The notes beneath the pieces are model-generated. The model was not told the DNA's origin, ran no database searches, and was given only the letters and a program-made list of their open reading frames with translations. From the NCBI GenBank assembly GCA_965243105.1, contig CBDEUC010000003.1, positions 2,170,001 to 2,234,000 of the forward strand: a stretch of DNA of 64,000 nt. The letters run 5' to 3'. Positions 34,615 to 42,038 of this stretch are shown here, in pieces. The translations under genes were made by a program, and so were the position numbers. Origin of the DNA: WLWS01 sp965243105. Its GTDB lineage: Bacteria; Pseudomonadota; Gammaproteobacteria; Eutrophobiales; Eutrophobiaceae. The stretch's first letter is position 1; the number at the start of each line of letters is the position of its first letter.

Positions 34615-35259
34615 TTGAACAGGGAAAAACGCAGCGCAATTTTCAGCATACTCAGGCAGGGAAATCCCGAACCCACCACGGAATTGCACTGGAGTAGTCC
34701 CTTTGAACTCCTGGTTTCGGTGATTCTTTCTGCCCAGGCCACTGATGTGGGAGTGAATAAAGCCACCGACAGCCTGTATCCCGTGGCGAACACACCTGCC
34801 GCGATTTTAAAACTGGGCGAGAAGGGCCTGAAAAAGTACATAAAGACCATCGGGCTTTTTAATACCAAGGCCGCAAATATCATCAAGACCTGCCGAATCC
34901 TGCTGGACGAACATGATGGTGAAGTTCCGAGGCAGCGCGAGCAACTTGAAAACCTTCCCGGGGTCGGGCGGAAAACCGCCAATGTTATCCTCAACACGGC
35001 TTTTGGCCAGCCTACCATCGCGGTGGATACACATATATTCCGGGTGTCCAATCGCACTGGCATTGCACCGGGGAAAGATGTCCTGGCGGTGGAAAAGCGC
35101 CTGCTCAGGCTGGTGCCGGAAGAGTTCCTCATGGATGCCCACCACTGGCTTATCCTGCATGGGCGCTACACCTGTGTAGCACGTAAGCCAAAATGTGCTG
35201 CATGCACGATATTTGACCTGTGCGAATGGAAAGATAAGGGTAAATTTGCAGGAGAGTGA
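34615..35259 (+). CDS. nth: Endonuclease III
   Basis: A base-excision-repair DNA glycosylase/AP lyase for oxidised pyrimidines. 214 residues with a TTG start. The helix-hairpin-helix LPGVGRKTANVIL contains the catalytic lysine and VDTHIFRVSNR the catalytic aspartate. The C-terminal [4Fe-4S] ligands are spaced C-x6-C-x2-C-x5-C (CVARKPKCAACTIFDLC). An ATG start is not available nearby in frame, so the TTG seems real. Confidence 0.95.
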   Translation: MNREKRSAIFSILRQGNPEPTTELHWSSPFELLVSVILSAQATDVGVNKATDSLYPVANTPAAILKLGEKGLKKYIKTIGLFNTKAANIIKTCRILLDEHDGEVPRQREQLENLPGVGRKTANVILNTAFGQPTIAVDTHIFRVSNRTGIAPGKDVLAVEKRLLRLVPEEFLMDAHHWLILHGRYTCVARKPKCAACTIFDLCEWKDKGKFAGE

Positions 35260-35341
35260 GGGTGACAGTGGTATTTCCTGCTATTCCACGAGCATGGCAC
35301 TATAATGAGCCAAATAGCCGAGAATAAAGCCAAACCCCGTC

Positions 35342-35767
35342 ATGTTTGTAGATAATCGTGCAGATGCCAGGCGGTTTTTCCTGGATGTGTGGCAAAAATA
35401 CGAAGAAAAGCGGCCCATGGAGCCGATGGAGGCGCTGATCCTGGAGGTAATACTGGCCCATCCCGAGTATCATAATCTCCTGCACAGGGGAGACGATGTG
35501 CTGCACGAGGAATACACGCCGGAGCAGGGTAGAGTTAACCCATTCCTGCACATGGGCATGCATATTGCCATCAAGGAGCAAATCCAGACCGATCGGCCGG
35601 CTGGAATAAGAAATCTCTGTGACACGTTGTTACAGCAAAAAGGCGACCAGCATGAAATGGAACACAGCGTGATGGAATGCCTTGGAGAAGCCCTGTGGCA
35701 GGCGCAAAGAAACAACACGATGCCCGACGACGAGGCATACCTGGAGAGCATAAAGGCCCTGAGATGA
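35342..35767 (+). CDS. DUF1841 family protein
   Basis: 141 residues. The features NRADARRFFLDVW and NPFLHMGMHIAIKEQ, with an HxGxH-like cluster, define DUF1841, a small soluble proteobacterial family without known function, possibly metal-binding. It is usually found near nth, as here. Its TGA overlaps the ATG of the GAF-phosphatase gene (ATGA), which couples it to the signalling operon. Confidence 0.9.
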   Translation: MFVDNRADARRFFLDVWQKYEEKRPMEPMEALILEVILAHPEYHNLLHRGDDVLHEEYTPEQGRVNPFLHMGMHIAIKEQIQTDRPAGIRNLCDTLLQQKGDQHEMEHSVMECLGEALWQAQRNNTMPDDEAYLESIKALR

Positions 35768-37041
35768 GTTCATCAAACGTACTCGAACTGTTTGAAAGCA
35801 CCGAGGAGCACTCGCTGGAGGAGCAACTCGGCCTGCTTGCTGAAATTACCCAGTCCTTTGCCTTTTCCCTTGATATTAATGAGACCCTGCAAAATGCCCT
35901 GGAGCGTTTTCTTGAATACCTGCATGCAGAAGCAGATTCCATATTTTTACTTGAGAATAATGACACCGAGCTGGTCTGCCGCGGCTGTGCCGGACCCGTG
36001 GATATCACTGGACTGAGATTGCCTGCCGACAAGGGCATCGTCGGCAAAACAGTGATAAGTCGCAGCTGCCAGATAGTCAAGGACGTCAGCAAGGATCCCA
36101 ACTTTTCCCAGAACGTTGACAAGGATACGGGTTTTGTCACGCGCTCAATTTTATGTGCCCCCCTGATGGTAAACGAAAAATGTATCGGCGCACTGGAGTT
36201 GATAAACAAGCGTAGTGATGACGGCTTGTTCGATGAAAGGGATCAGCACCTGCTTACCGCACTTGCGTCCGCCGCAGCCCTGGCCATTCACAACGCACGC
36301 ATGGCAGATAAGCTTGTGGTGCAGGAGCGCATGCAAAAAGAACTGGAATTAGCCCGGGAGATCCAGGAGGGCCTGTTACCGGATCCCGGCGGTGAGGGTT
36401 TTCCGGTATTTGGTATCAACCTGCCTGCCCGCGAAGTGAGTGGTGATTTTTTTGATTTCTTTCAACGTGAAGACGGCCTTATTTACTTCAACCTTGCCGA
36501 TGTATCCGGCAAGGGAATGAATGCTGCACTGCTCATGGCAAAAACCACCAGCCTGCTGCGCCACGCGGCAAAGGGCATGTCTGATGCCGGCCAGCACCTT
36601 GCCACGGTGAATGACGAGATATGCGAAACCGTGTCACATGGCATGTTCATCACCATCGTATCCGGCTTTATCGATGTGGAGGCCGGCATCATTGAGTTTG
36701 CCAACGCCGGGCATCAACCGCCTCTTTATCACGATGGTGAAAAGTACGAGGAAATTGAGGCAACGGCACCGCCTCTTGGGATCATTCCGGGAGCCGAATT
36801 TCCTGTCTCTACCCTGCCTCTAGAAGGTGGCAGCCTTTACCTTTTTACAGACGGCGTGACCGAGGCAGAAGGTGAGGTGAATGGACAACTGGATGTCAGT
36901 GGATTGATCAAGTTAATTGAGACCCGGCAGGAATTACACGGGGCCAAAAGGCTGGAAAGTATTGTCAACGAAATTTACGTGCCGGACACCAGCCAGCACG
37001 ACGACATCACTATCATGCTCATCGAAAAACAGAAATCGTGA
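35764..37041 (+). CDS. GAF-SpoIIE (PP2C) Ser/Thr phosphatase
   Basis: 425 residues from the ATG at 35764; the longer frame from 35677 overlaps the DUF1841 gene. A GAF sensor domain (about 25-175) is followed by a short coiled linker (RMQKELELAREIQEGLLP) and a SpoIIE/RsbU-type PP2C domain (about 205-420) with metal-binding aspartates in EVSGDFFDFF, ADVSGKGMNAALLM and the final QHDDITIMLIE. RsbU-like phosphatases dephosphorylate STAS antagonists. The next two genes encode just such a kinase and antagonist, so this is the output-controlling phosphatase of a partner-switching module. Confidence 0.93.
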   Translation: MSSSNVLELFESTEEHSLEEQLGLLAEITQSFAFSLDINETLQNALERFLEYLHAEADSIFLLENNDTELVCRGCAGPVDITGLRLPADKGIVGKTVISRSCQIVKDVSKDPNFSQNVDKDTGFVTRSILCAPLMVNEKCIGALELINKRSDDGLFDERDQHLLTALASAAALAIHNARMADKLVVQERMQKELELAREIQEGLLPDPGGEGFPVFGINLPAREVSGDFFDFFQREDGLIYFNLADVSGKGMNAALLMAKTTSLLRHAAKGMSDAGQHLATVNDEICETVSHGMFITIVSGFIDVEAGIIEFANAGHQPPLYHDGEKYEEIEATAPPLGIIPGAEFPVSTLPLEGGSLYLFTDGVTEAEGEVNGQLDVSGLIKLIETRQELHGAKRLESIVNEIYVPDTSQHDDITIMLIEKQKS

Positions 37042-37454
37042 ATACTGAAAAACTAGTCGAGCTTCATTTTCCGTCCAGGCCCGAGAGGCTCACGCTGGTG
37101 CGAGCCCTGGTAAAGCGCTCCGCGGAGATTGCCGGGTGCTGTGACGAACTGGCGGACAAGCTGGTCATCGCTATGAACGAGGCCTGTATGAACGTGATAC
37201 AGCACGCCTATAATTTCGATGAATCTGGTGAAATTATCCTCGAAATCCTTAATAATGAAGAGGAAATACAGTTCAGGTTGACGGATCACGCTGAACCAAT
37301 TGACCTGGAAAAGGTAGAGCCGAGAGATCTTGACGATGTACGGCCCGGCGGACTGGGAGTGCATTTTATCAGGGAAATCATGGACCATTGTGATATGGGG
37401 CATCTTGAAAACGAAAAAGGTAATTACCTGGATGTAAGAAAAAGCATCTACTAA
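37038..37454 (+). CDS. RsbW-type anti-sigma factor / serine kinase
   Basis: A 138-residue HATPase_c (GHKL) protein. The N box is AMNEACMNVIQHAY and the G box region GGLGVHFIREIMD. GTG start overlapping the phosphatase stop (GTGA), so translation is coupled. Proteins of this kind bind a target, often a sigma factor, and phosphorylate a STAS partner. The STAS gene is next. No sigma-factor gene is present in the window, so the target may be encoded elsewhere or be something other than a sigma factor. Confidence 0.92.
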   Translation: MNTEKLVELHFPSRPERLTLVRALVKRSAEIAGCCDELADKLVIAMNEACMNVIQHAYNFDESGEIILEILNNEEEIQFRLTDHAEPIDLEKVEPRDLDDVRPGGLGVHFIREIMDHCDMGHLENEKGNYLDVRKSIY

Positions 37455-37489
37455 CTCGGCGGTAACTTTGGGGGAAAAAGTAAAAGCTT

Positions 37490-37825
37490 ATGGGGACAAA
37501 ATACAATACGAGAGAAGAGGGTGGCTTTGCCATAGTCGAACTCGCCGGCGAGGTGGACCTGTCATGCTCACCGGATGCGCGAAAGCAGATTCTTGAGTGT
37601 CTTGCTAACAATGATTTGCTGGTGGACCTGTCCCAGGTTACCTATATAGACAGTTCAGGTGTGGCCAGTCTCGTAGAGGGTTACCAGACCGCCAAGAAAA
37701 AATCCCGCAAGTTTGGTCTCATTGGCGTCAGTGATGCAGCAATGAACGTATTGCAACTGGCACGACTGGACAAGGTTTTCCCCATACACGCCAATCTTGA
37801 AGCGCGCCTCGAGGAGGAAGCTTAA
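37490..37825 (+). CDS. STAS anti-sigma factor antagonist
   Basis: A 111-residue SpoIIAA/RsbV-like STAS protein. The phosphorylation loop is TYIDSSGVASLVEGY, with the two serines at about 57-58 as candidate phosphosites; the first aligns with the conserved regulatory serine. It follows the RsbW-like gene by 35 bp behind a purine-rich GGGGGAAAAAG. In the switch, the unphosphorylated form would sequester the kinase. Confidence 0.93.
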   Translation: MGTKYNTREEGGFAIVELAGEVDLSCSPDARKQILECLANNDLLVDLSQVTYIDSSGVASLVEGYQTAKKKSRKFGLIGVSDAAMNVLQLARLDKVFPIHANLEARLEEEA

Positions 37826-37907
37826 GAGAACCGGGCGCGACTGGATTTCACATGCATGCTATTACAGGACAAGCCATTTAAGCCTGGACTGATTTAGACA
37901 CCAGACA

Positions 37908-40154
37908 ATGGAACACTTTCTAAACCGGATAAAACGGCAGTTTCCATTAGTAATTCTTACCCTGCTGGTTACAGCAATTTTTCTTTGTCACACCGCTGAG
38001 CTATTCAATTCCCGATTGATAAACCAGCTGGAAGCGTTTCTATATGACTCGCGTGTCAAGTTTACCATGCCCGGTGGAGTCGACCGCCGTATCGTCATTG
38101 TCGATATCGATGAAAAAAGCCTGAGCGAGATTGGCCGCTGGCCCTGGAGTCGAGACCAGGTAGCCAGGATGGTGGACCAGCTCTTTGAAAAGTATGGAGT
38201 GCAGATAGTAGGCTTTGACATCGTCTTCTCAGAGCCGGACGGAAGTTCCGGCCTGGAAATGCTCGATCGGCTGGGCAGAACCGATTTTGCCGACATCGAT
38301 GAATACCAGTTCAAGGTGGACGAGTTGCGTGAAAGACTGGATTACGACCTTGTATTGAGAAGGAGCCTGGAAAACCGCCCGGTGGTACTGGGGTATTATT
38401 TCCAGCTGGGGCTGGTCGAGGACAAGGCGAGTGAGACAGGCATCCTTCCACTGCCGGTATTAAAGAACGAGGACCTGTCAGAGCAGGCGCGCCTGCAGGC
38501 CGGAGAACCGGTGGGCTACGCCGCAAGCCTGCCCATGTTGCAGTCCGTCGCCGCCAGTGGAGGCCACTTTACTCCCATGATCGACGAGGACGGCGTAGTC
38601 AGGCGAGTGCCACTGCTACTGCAGTACGGTGACGGGCTGTACGAGGCTCTCTCCCTTGCCATGGCACGCCAGATCCTTGACGTGGATAAGATTATCCCGG
38701 TATTCGGCGAGGCCCTTGGTGATAGCGATTACCCGGCACTGGAATGGCTGCAGCTGGGAAATAATCGTATCCCGGTGGACAGGTATATCCAGGCGCTTGT
38801 GCCATACCGGGGAATCCAGGGAAGTTTCAGTTATGTCTCGGCTTCTGATGTGATTAACGGCAAAGCAGACGGGGAACTGCTGGCAGATTCCATCGTGCTG
38901 GTCGGCACCACGGCCCCCGGTCTTTATGACCTTCGGGCAACCCCGGTGGACAACCAGTATGCCGGGGTGGAAATCCACGCCAACCTGCTGGCTGGCATAC
39001 TGGATGGCACCATCAAGCAGAAACCTGCCTACACCATCGGCGCCGAGTTCCTGTTGTTATTGGCTACGGGTATTTTTCTGTCGCTGTGCCTGCCACTGCT
39101 GAGCCCGATGATGGCAAGTATCGTAACTGTATCAGTATTGGCCCTGCTCACTTTCGGTAACTTTACATTCTGGCAGTCCCAGAACATGGTCATGCCGCTG
39201 GCGTCAACCATATTGATGATCCTGATTATTTTCCTGCTCAACATGTCCTATGGTTTTTTTGTTGAACGACGGGGCAAGCGCCAGATAGCCAATATGTTCG
39301 GGCAGTATGTCCCCCCTGAACTGGTAGACGAAATGGGTGAAAATCCGGACATGGTGAGCTTTGAAGCTGAGAACCGCGAGTTGACGGTTTTATTCTCGGA
39401 TGTACGCGGTTTCACAACGCTATCGGAAAGCCTCAGCCCCGGTGACCTGTCCCGGTTAATGAATGAATACCTGACCGAGATGACAAGAATCATTCATGAC
39501 AATCGTGGCACCATCGACAAGTACATGGGGGATGCCGTGATGGCATTCTGGGGAGCCCCGGTAAAAGATGAAGAGCATGCCCGTCATGCACTGGATACTG
39601 GAATGGCCATGCTGGAGGCCCTGAAAGGCATACAGGAAGCATTCGTTGCGAAAGGCTGGCCCGAGATAAAGATTGGTGTGGGCTTGAACTCGGGCATGAT
39701 GAGCGTTGGTGACATGGGCTCCCAGTTTCGACGTGCCTACACGGTGCTGGGCGACGCGGTAAATCTCGGTTCCCGTCTTGAAGGCCTGACAAAGAATTAT
39801 GGCGTGGAAATTATTGTGGGTGAAGAAACACGAGCCCTTGTTACGGAGTATGCCTACAGGGAACTGGATGTTGTGCGTGTAAAAGGCAAGGATGAACCCG
39901 TTGCGATTTATGAACCCATCGGTCTAAAAGACCAGGTGGCAAAAGATGAACTGAAGGAACTACGGCTTCACCAGGAGACGCTCAAGCTGTATCGCGCGCA
40001 GGAATGGGACAGGGCGGAAATGCAGTTTATAAACCTGCAGAACATGTCTCCGGGTCGTGCCTTGTATGGGCTCTATATCGAAAGGATAGGCCAGTACCGC
40101 CAGTCGCCGCCAGGGGAAAACTGGGACGGCGTCCACACCCACACTTCCAAGTAG
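37908..40154 (+). CDS. CHASE2-adenylate cyclase
   Basis: A 748-residue receptor cyclase. One N-terminal membrane helix (about 13-29), an extracytoplasmic CHASE2 domain (about 35-365, with VDIDEKSLSEIGRWPWSRD), three membrane helices (about 375-445) and a class III nucleotidyl cyclase domain (about 490-670). Metal aspartates are in LFSDVRGF (D498) and MGDAVMAFWG; IDKYMGD supplies the base-recognising lysine, and the YTVLGDAVNLGSRLE block gives the Thr and the transition-state Asn/Arg. This indicates ATP as substrate. It ends against the palindromic repeats at 40.2-40.4 kb. The ligand is unknown. Confidence 0.93.
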   Translation: MEHFLNRIKRQFPLVILTLLVTAIFLCHTAELFNSRLINQLEAFLYDSRVKFTMPGGVDRRIVIVDIDEKSLSEIGRWPWSRDQVARMVDQLFEKYGVQIVGFDIVFSEPDGSSGLEMLDRLGRTDFADIDEYQFKVDELRERLDYDLVLRRSLENRPVVLGYYFQLGLVEDKASETGILPLPVLKNEDLSEQARLQAGEPVGYAASLPMLQSVAASGGHFTPMIDEDGVVRRVPLLLQYGDGLYEALSLAMARQILDVDKIIPVFGEALGDSDYPALEWLQLGNNRIPVDRYIQALVPYRGIQGSFSYVSASDVINGKADGELLADSIVLVGTTAPGLYDLRATPVDNQYAGVEIHANLLAGILDGTIKQKPAYTIGAEFLLLLATGIFLSLCLPLLSPMMASIVTVSVLALLTFGNFTFWQSQNMVMPLASTILMILIIFLLNMSYGFFVERRGKRQIANMFGQYVPPELVDEMGENPDMVSFEAENRELTVLFSDVRGFTTLSESLSPGDLSRLMNEYLTEMTRIIHDNRGTIDKYMGDAVMAFWGAPVKDEEHARHALDTGMAMLEALKGIQEAFVAKGWPEIKIGVGLNSGMMSVGDMGSQFRRAYTVLGDAVNLGSRLEGLTKNYGVEIIVGEETRALVTEYAYRELDVVRVKGKDEPVAIYEPIGLKDQVAKDELKELRLHQETLKLYRAQEWDRAEMQFINLQNMSPGRALYGLYIERIGQYRQSPPGENWDGVHTHTSK

Positions 40155-40201
40155 CGTCAAACGGTGAGAATGCCTGATTAGCAGGTGAACCACTGAACTC
40201 A

Positions 40202-40430
40202 AAAGCCGCAATTTTTTGTCCAGGCAAGGCGTGCGCTTTTAGAAAAGCGCAGCTATACGCGCCATAGTTCAAAGCGTTTGTTGTGAGTGGAAATCTGGAG
40301 ATCGAGAACCCGCGCTCAAAGCTGAAGATTTTTTGATCAAACAAGGCACGAGCCGTTTTTAAAGCGGAGTGTACACGCCAGTACATGAGCATTTAAAAAC
40401 GGCGAGAACGCCGTTTGGACGAAAAAGGGC
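40202..40430. repeat. Two copies of a palindromic intergenic repeat
   Basis: The 295-bp gap between the converging cyclase and FHA genes holds no gene but two related elements. Copy 1 (about 40202-40280) contains the near-perfect hairpin GCGCTTTT-AG-AAAAGCGC (40233-40250). Copy 2 (about 40320-40430) has a perfect 12-bp inverted repeat GCCGTTTTTAAA / TTTAAAAACGGC (40352-40363 and 40392-40403). It is flanked by a second imperfect arm pair running from TTTTTTGATCAAAC to GTTTGGACGAAAAA. Both copies begin with a similar AAGCYGMAGATTTTTTG-like segment and share CAAGGC. The pattern resembles dispersed REP-like elements and would work as a two-way terminator. Confidence 0.65.
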
Positions 40431-40449
40431 AGGTTTGAGGAGAGTTCTC

Positions 40450-41187
40450 CTAAGAGGCAGAGAACTCCATCTTGATGCCGGCCAGCTCTATGAGATCACC
40501 ACCCTTTAACTGGTAGGCTTTCGGACCAATGGCCTCACCGTTCACCGTGGGATATCGCTTCCCATCGCCATCACTTTCAATGTGGGTAAGGAAATAACCC
40601 TGGGGCCTGCGTGATATTACCGCAACCTGGGTACCTGGCTTGCCCAGGGTAATGAGGGCTTTTGTCAGTTCCAGCTCTTTTCCTGCGATTGGACCATTCA
40701 ACACGGTCAGGCGGCCAAGCGGCATACCACCACCCCCACCACCTGCGGCTGGTGCCGGCGCAGTGGGCGCTGCGGATGCAGCTGCGGGTTCTGCGCTTGC
40801 CACGGCTTTTTCTGCTGCCTGGGCCGCGGCTACCGCGGCACTGGCTGAGCCAGGCTTGATGATCATGGTTTTTTCGAACTCGTCATCGTCTGCCGTGGCG
40901 AGTTCATTAACGTATTTTAATTCGTGCTTGCCAATGGCGATGACATCGCCATCTTTCAGAGCGTGCTTCTTGATAAGCTTGCCATTGACGTAGGAACCGT
41001 TGGTACTTCCGAGGTCTTCCAGGAATGAATCGTCCAGGATTGTGATGACCATGGCGTGTTTGCCGCTGACAGCCAGATTATCTATCGGAATGTCGTTATC
41101 TGCCTTTCGACCGATAGAAAGACGTTCTTTATCCAGCTGGTACTCCCCCTGGACAACACCGTTCATGCTCAGGACTAACTTTGCCAT
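40450..41187 (-). CDS. Double FHA-domain phosphopeptide-binding protein
   Basis: 245 residues. The N-terminal FHA domain (about 20-92) is canonical: IGRKADNDI, AVSGKHAMV, and LGSTNGSYVNGK. An Ala/Gly/Pro linker (about 118-150) leads to a second, weaker FHA-like domain (about 152-245, TLGKPGTQVAVISRR and TVNGEAIG). Just before the linker, DDEFEKTMIIKPG holds a threonine well placed for phosphorylation, as in FHA proteins regulated by kinase. It is cytoplasmic and heads toward the cyclase. It is the last gene of a kinase-phosphatase-FHA operon. Confidence 0.92.
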   Translation of the reverse strand: MAKLVLSMNGVVQGEYQLDKERLSIGRKADNDIPIDNLAVSGKHAMVITILDDSFLEDLGSTNGSYVNGKLIKKHALKDGDVIAIGKHELKYVNELATADDDEFEKTMIIKPGSASAAVAAAQAAEKAVASAEPAAASAAPTAPAPAAGGGGGGMPLGRLTVLNGPIAGKELELTKALITLGKPGTQVAVISRRPQGYFLTHIESDGDGKRYPTVNGEAIGPKAYQLKGGDLIELAGIKMEFSAS

Positions 41188-41207
41188 AGCTCTGTCCTAT
41201 TCTTCCC

Positions 41208-42038
41208 CTAATGTTTACGAAATCGATTAACTAGTTGTTTTAGCGCCCCACCGGAGCTGGTAAACCCCTCGAGCGCCCTTATTAGTATCACTGAGATATT
41301 ATCTTTGCCGCCTTTTGCATTGGCTAATTTCACCAATTCTTCGGCAGCCTGTACAAGATTAGCACTATATTTACTTAGGGTTAAGTGAATTTCTTCATCT
41401 CCTACCATATCATTTAATCCGTCAGAACACAGCAGGAATATGTCGTTGGTCTCTACCGGGACCTCCATCACATCAACCTCAACTTTTGCCTCGATTCCGA
41501 GTGCCCGGGTCACCAGGTTCTTTGGTGTTTTCTCGTGGGCTTCTTCCGGGGTGTACAGGCCGCGGTCTATAAGTTCTTGAATTAGCGAGTGATCTTTTGT
41601 TACTTGCTCAAATTGACGGCCACGCATGCGATAAAGACGTGAATCACCCACGTGGGCGATGGTGACAACACCACTGTGGAACAAGGCCACAACAATAGTA
41701 GTCCCCATGCCCTGGCATTCAGGGTCTTTCTCAGCGGAGCTGTAAATAGTTGAATTTGCTTTAATTACTGCACTTTTTACGATGCGGGACTCGTTGTGCA
41801 TACCGGTTTCTGTATCGGTTTGCCCGCGCTTGATGTTTTTGAGACCGTTGAGAATATCGCCGTGAGCGGCCGTTACAGCAATGGCGCTGGCCACTTCCCC
41901 GGCCTTGTATCCCCCCATGCCGTCGGCAAGTACCACCAGTCCGCTGTCGATATCACTGAGCGTGCTGTCCTCGTTATGAGGACGACGACGACCGGTGTCT
42001 GAAACGTTGGCTATTTCAAGCTTGTCTACGAAGCTCAT
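41208..42038 (-). CDS. PP2C-type protein phosphatase (PppA/Stp-like)
   Basis: 276 residues, Mn/Mg-dependent phosphatase. Motifs in order: RRPHNEDS, LADGMGGYKAGEVAS, AHVGDSRLYRMR, LLCSDGLNDMVGDEEI and GGKDNISVILI, giving a full set of metal-binding aspartates. It overlaps the kinase gene stop by one base and lies 20 bp before the FHA gene. It should reverse phosphorylation by the adjacent kinase. The PpkA-PppA-Fha trio is best known from type VI secretion clusters, but no T6SS gene is here. Confidence 0.94.
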   Translation of the reverse strand: MSFVDKLEIANVSDTGRRRPHNEDSTLSDIDSGLVVLADGMGGYKAGEVASAIAVTAAHGDILNGLKNIKRGQTDTETGMHNESRIVKSAVIKANSTIYSSAEKDPECQGMGTTIVVALFHSGVVTIAHVGDSRLYRMRGRQFEQVTKDHSLIQELIDRGLYTPEEAHEKTPKNLVTRALGIEAKVEVDVMEVPVETNDIFLLCSDGLNDMVGDEEIHLTLSKYSANLVQAAEELVKLANAKGGKDNISVILIRALEGFTSSGGALKQLVNRFRKH

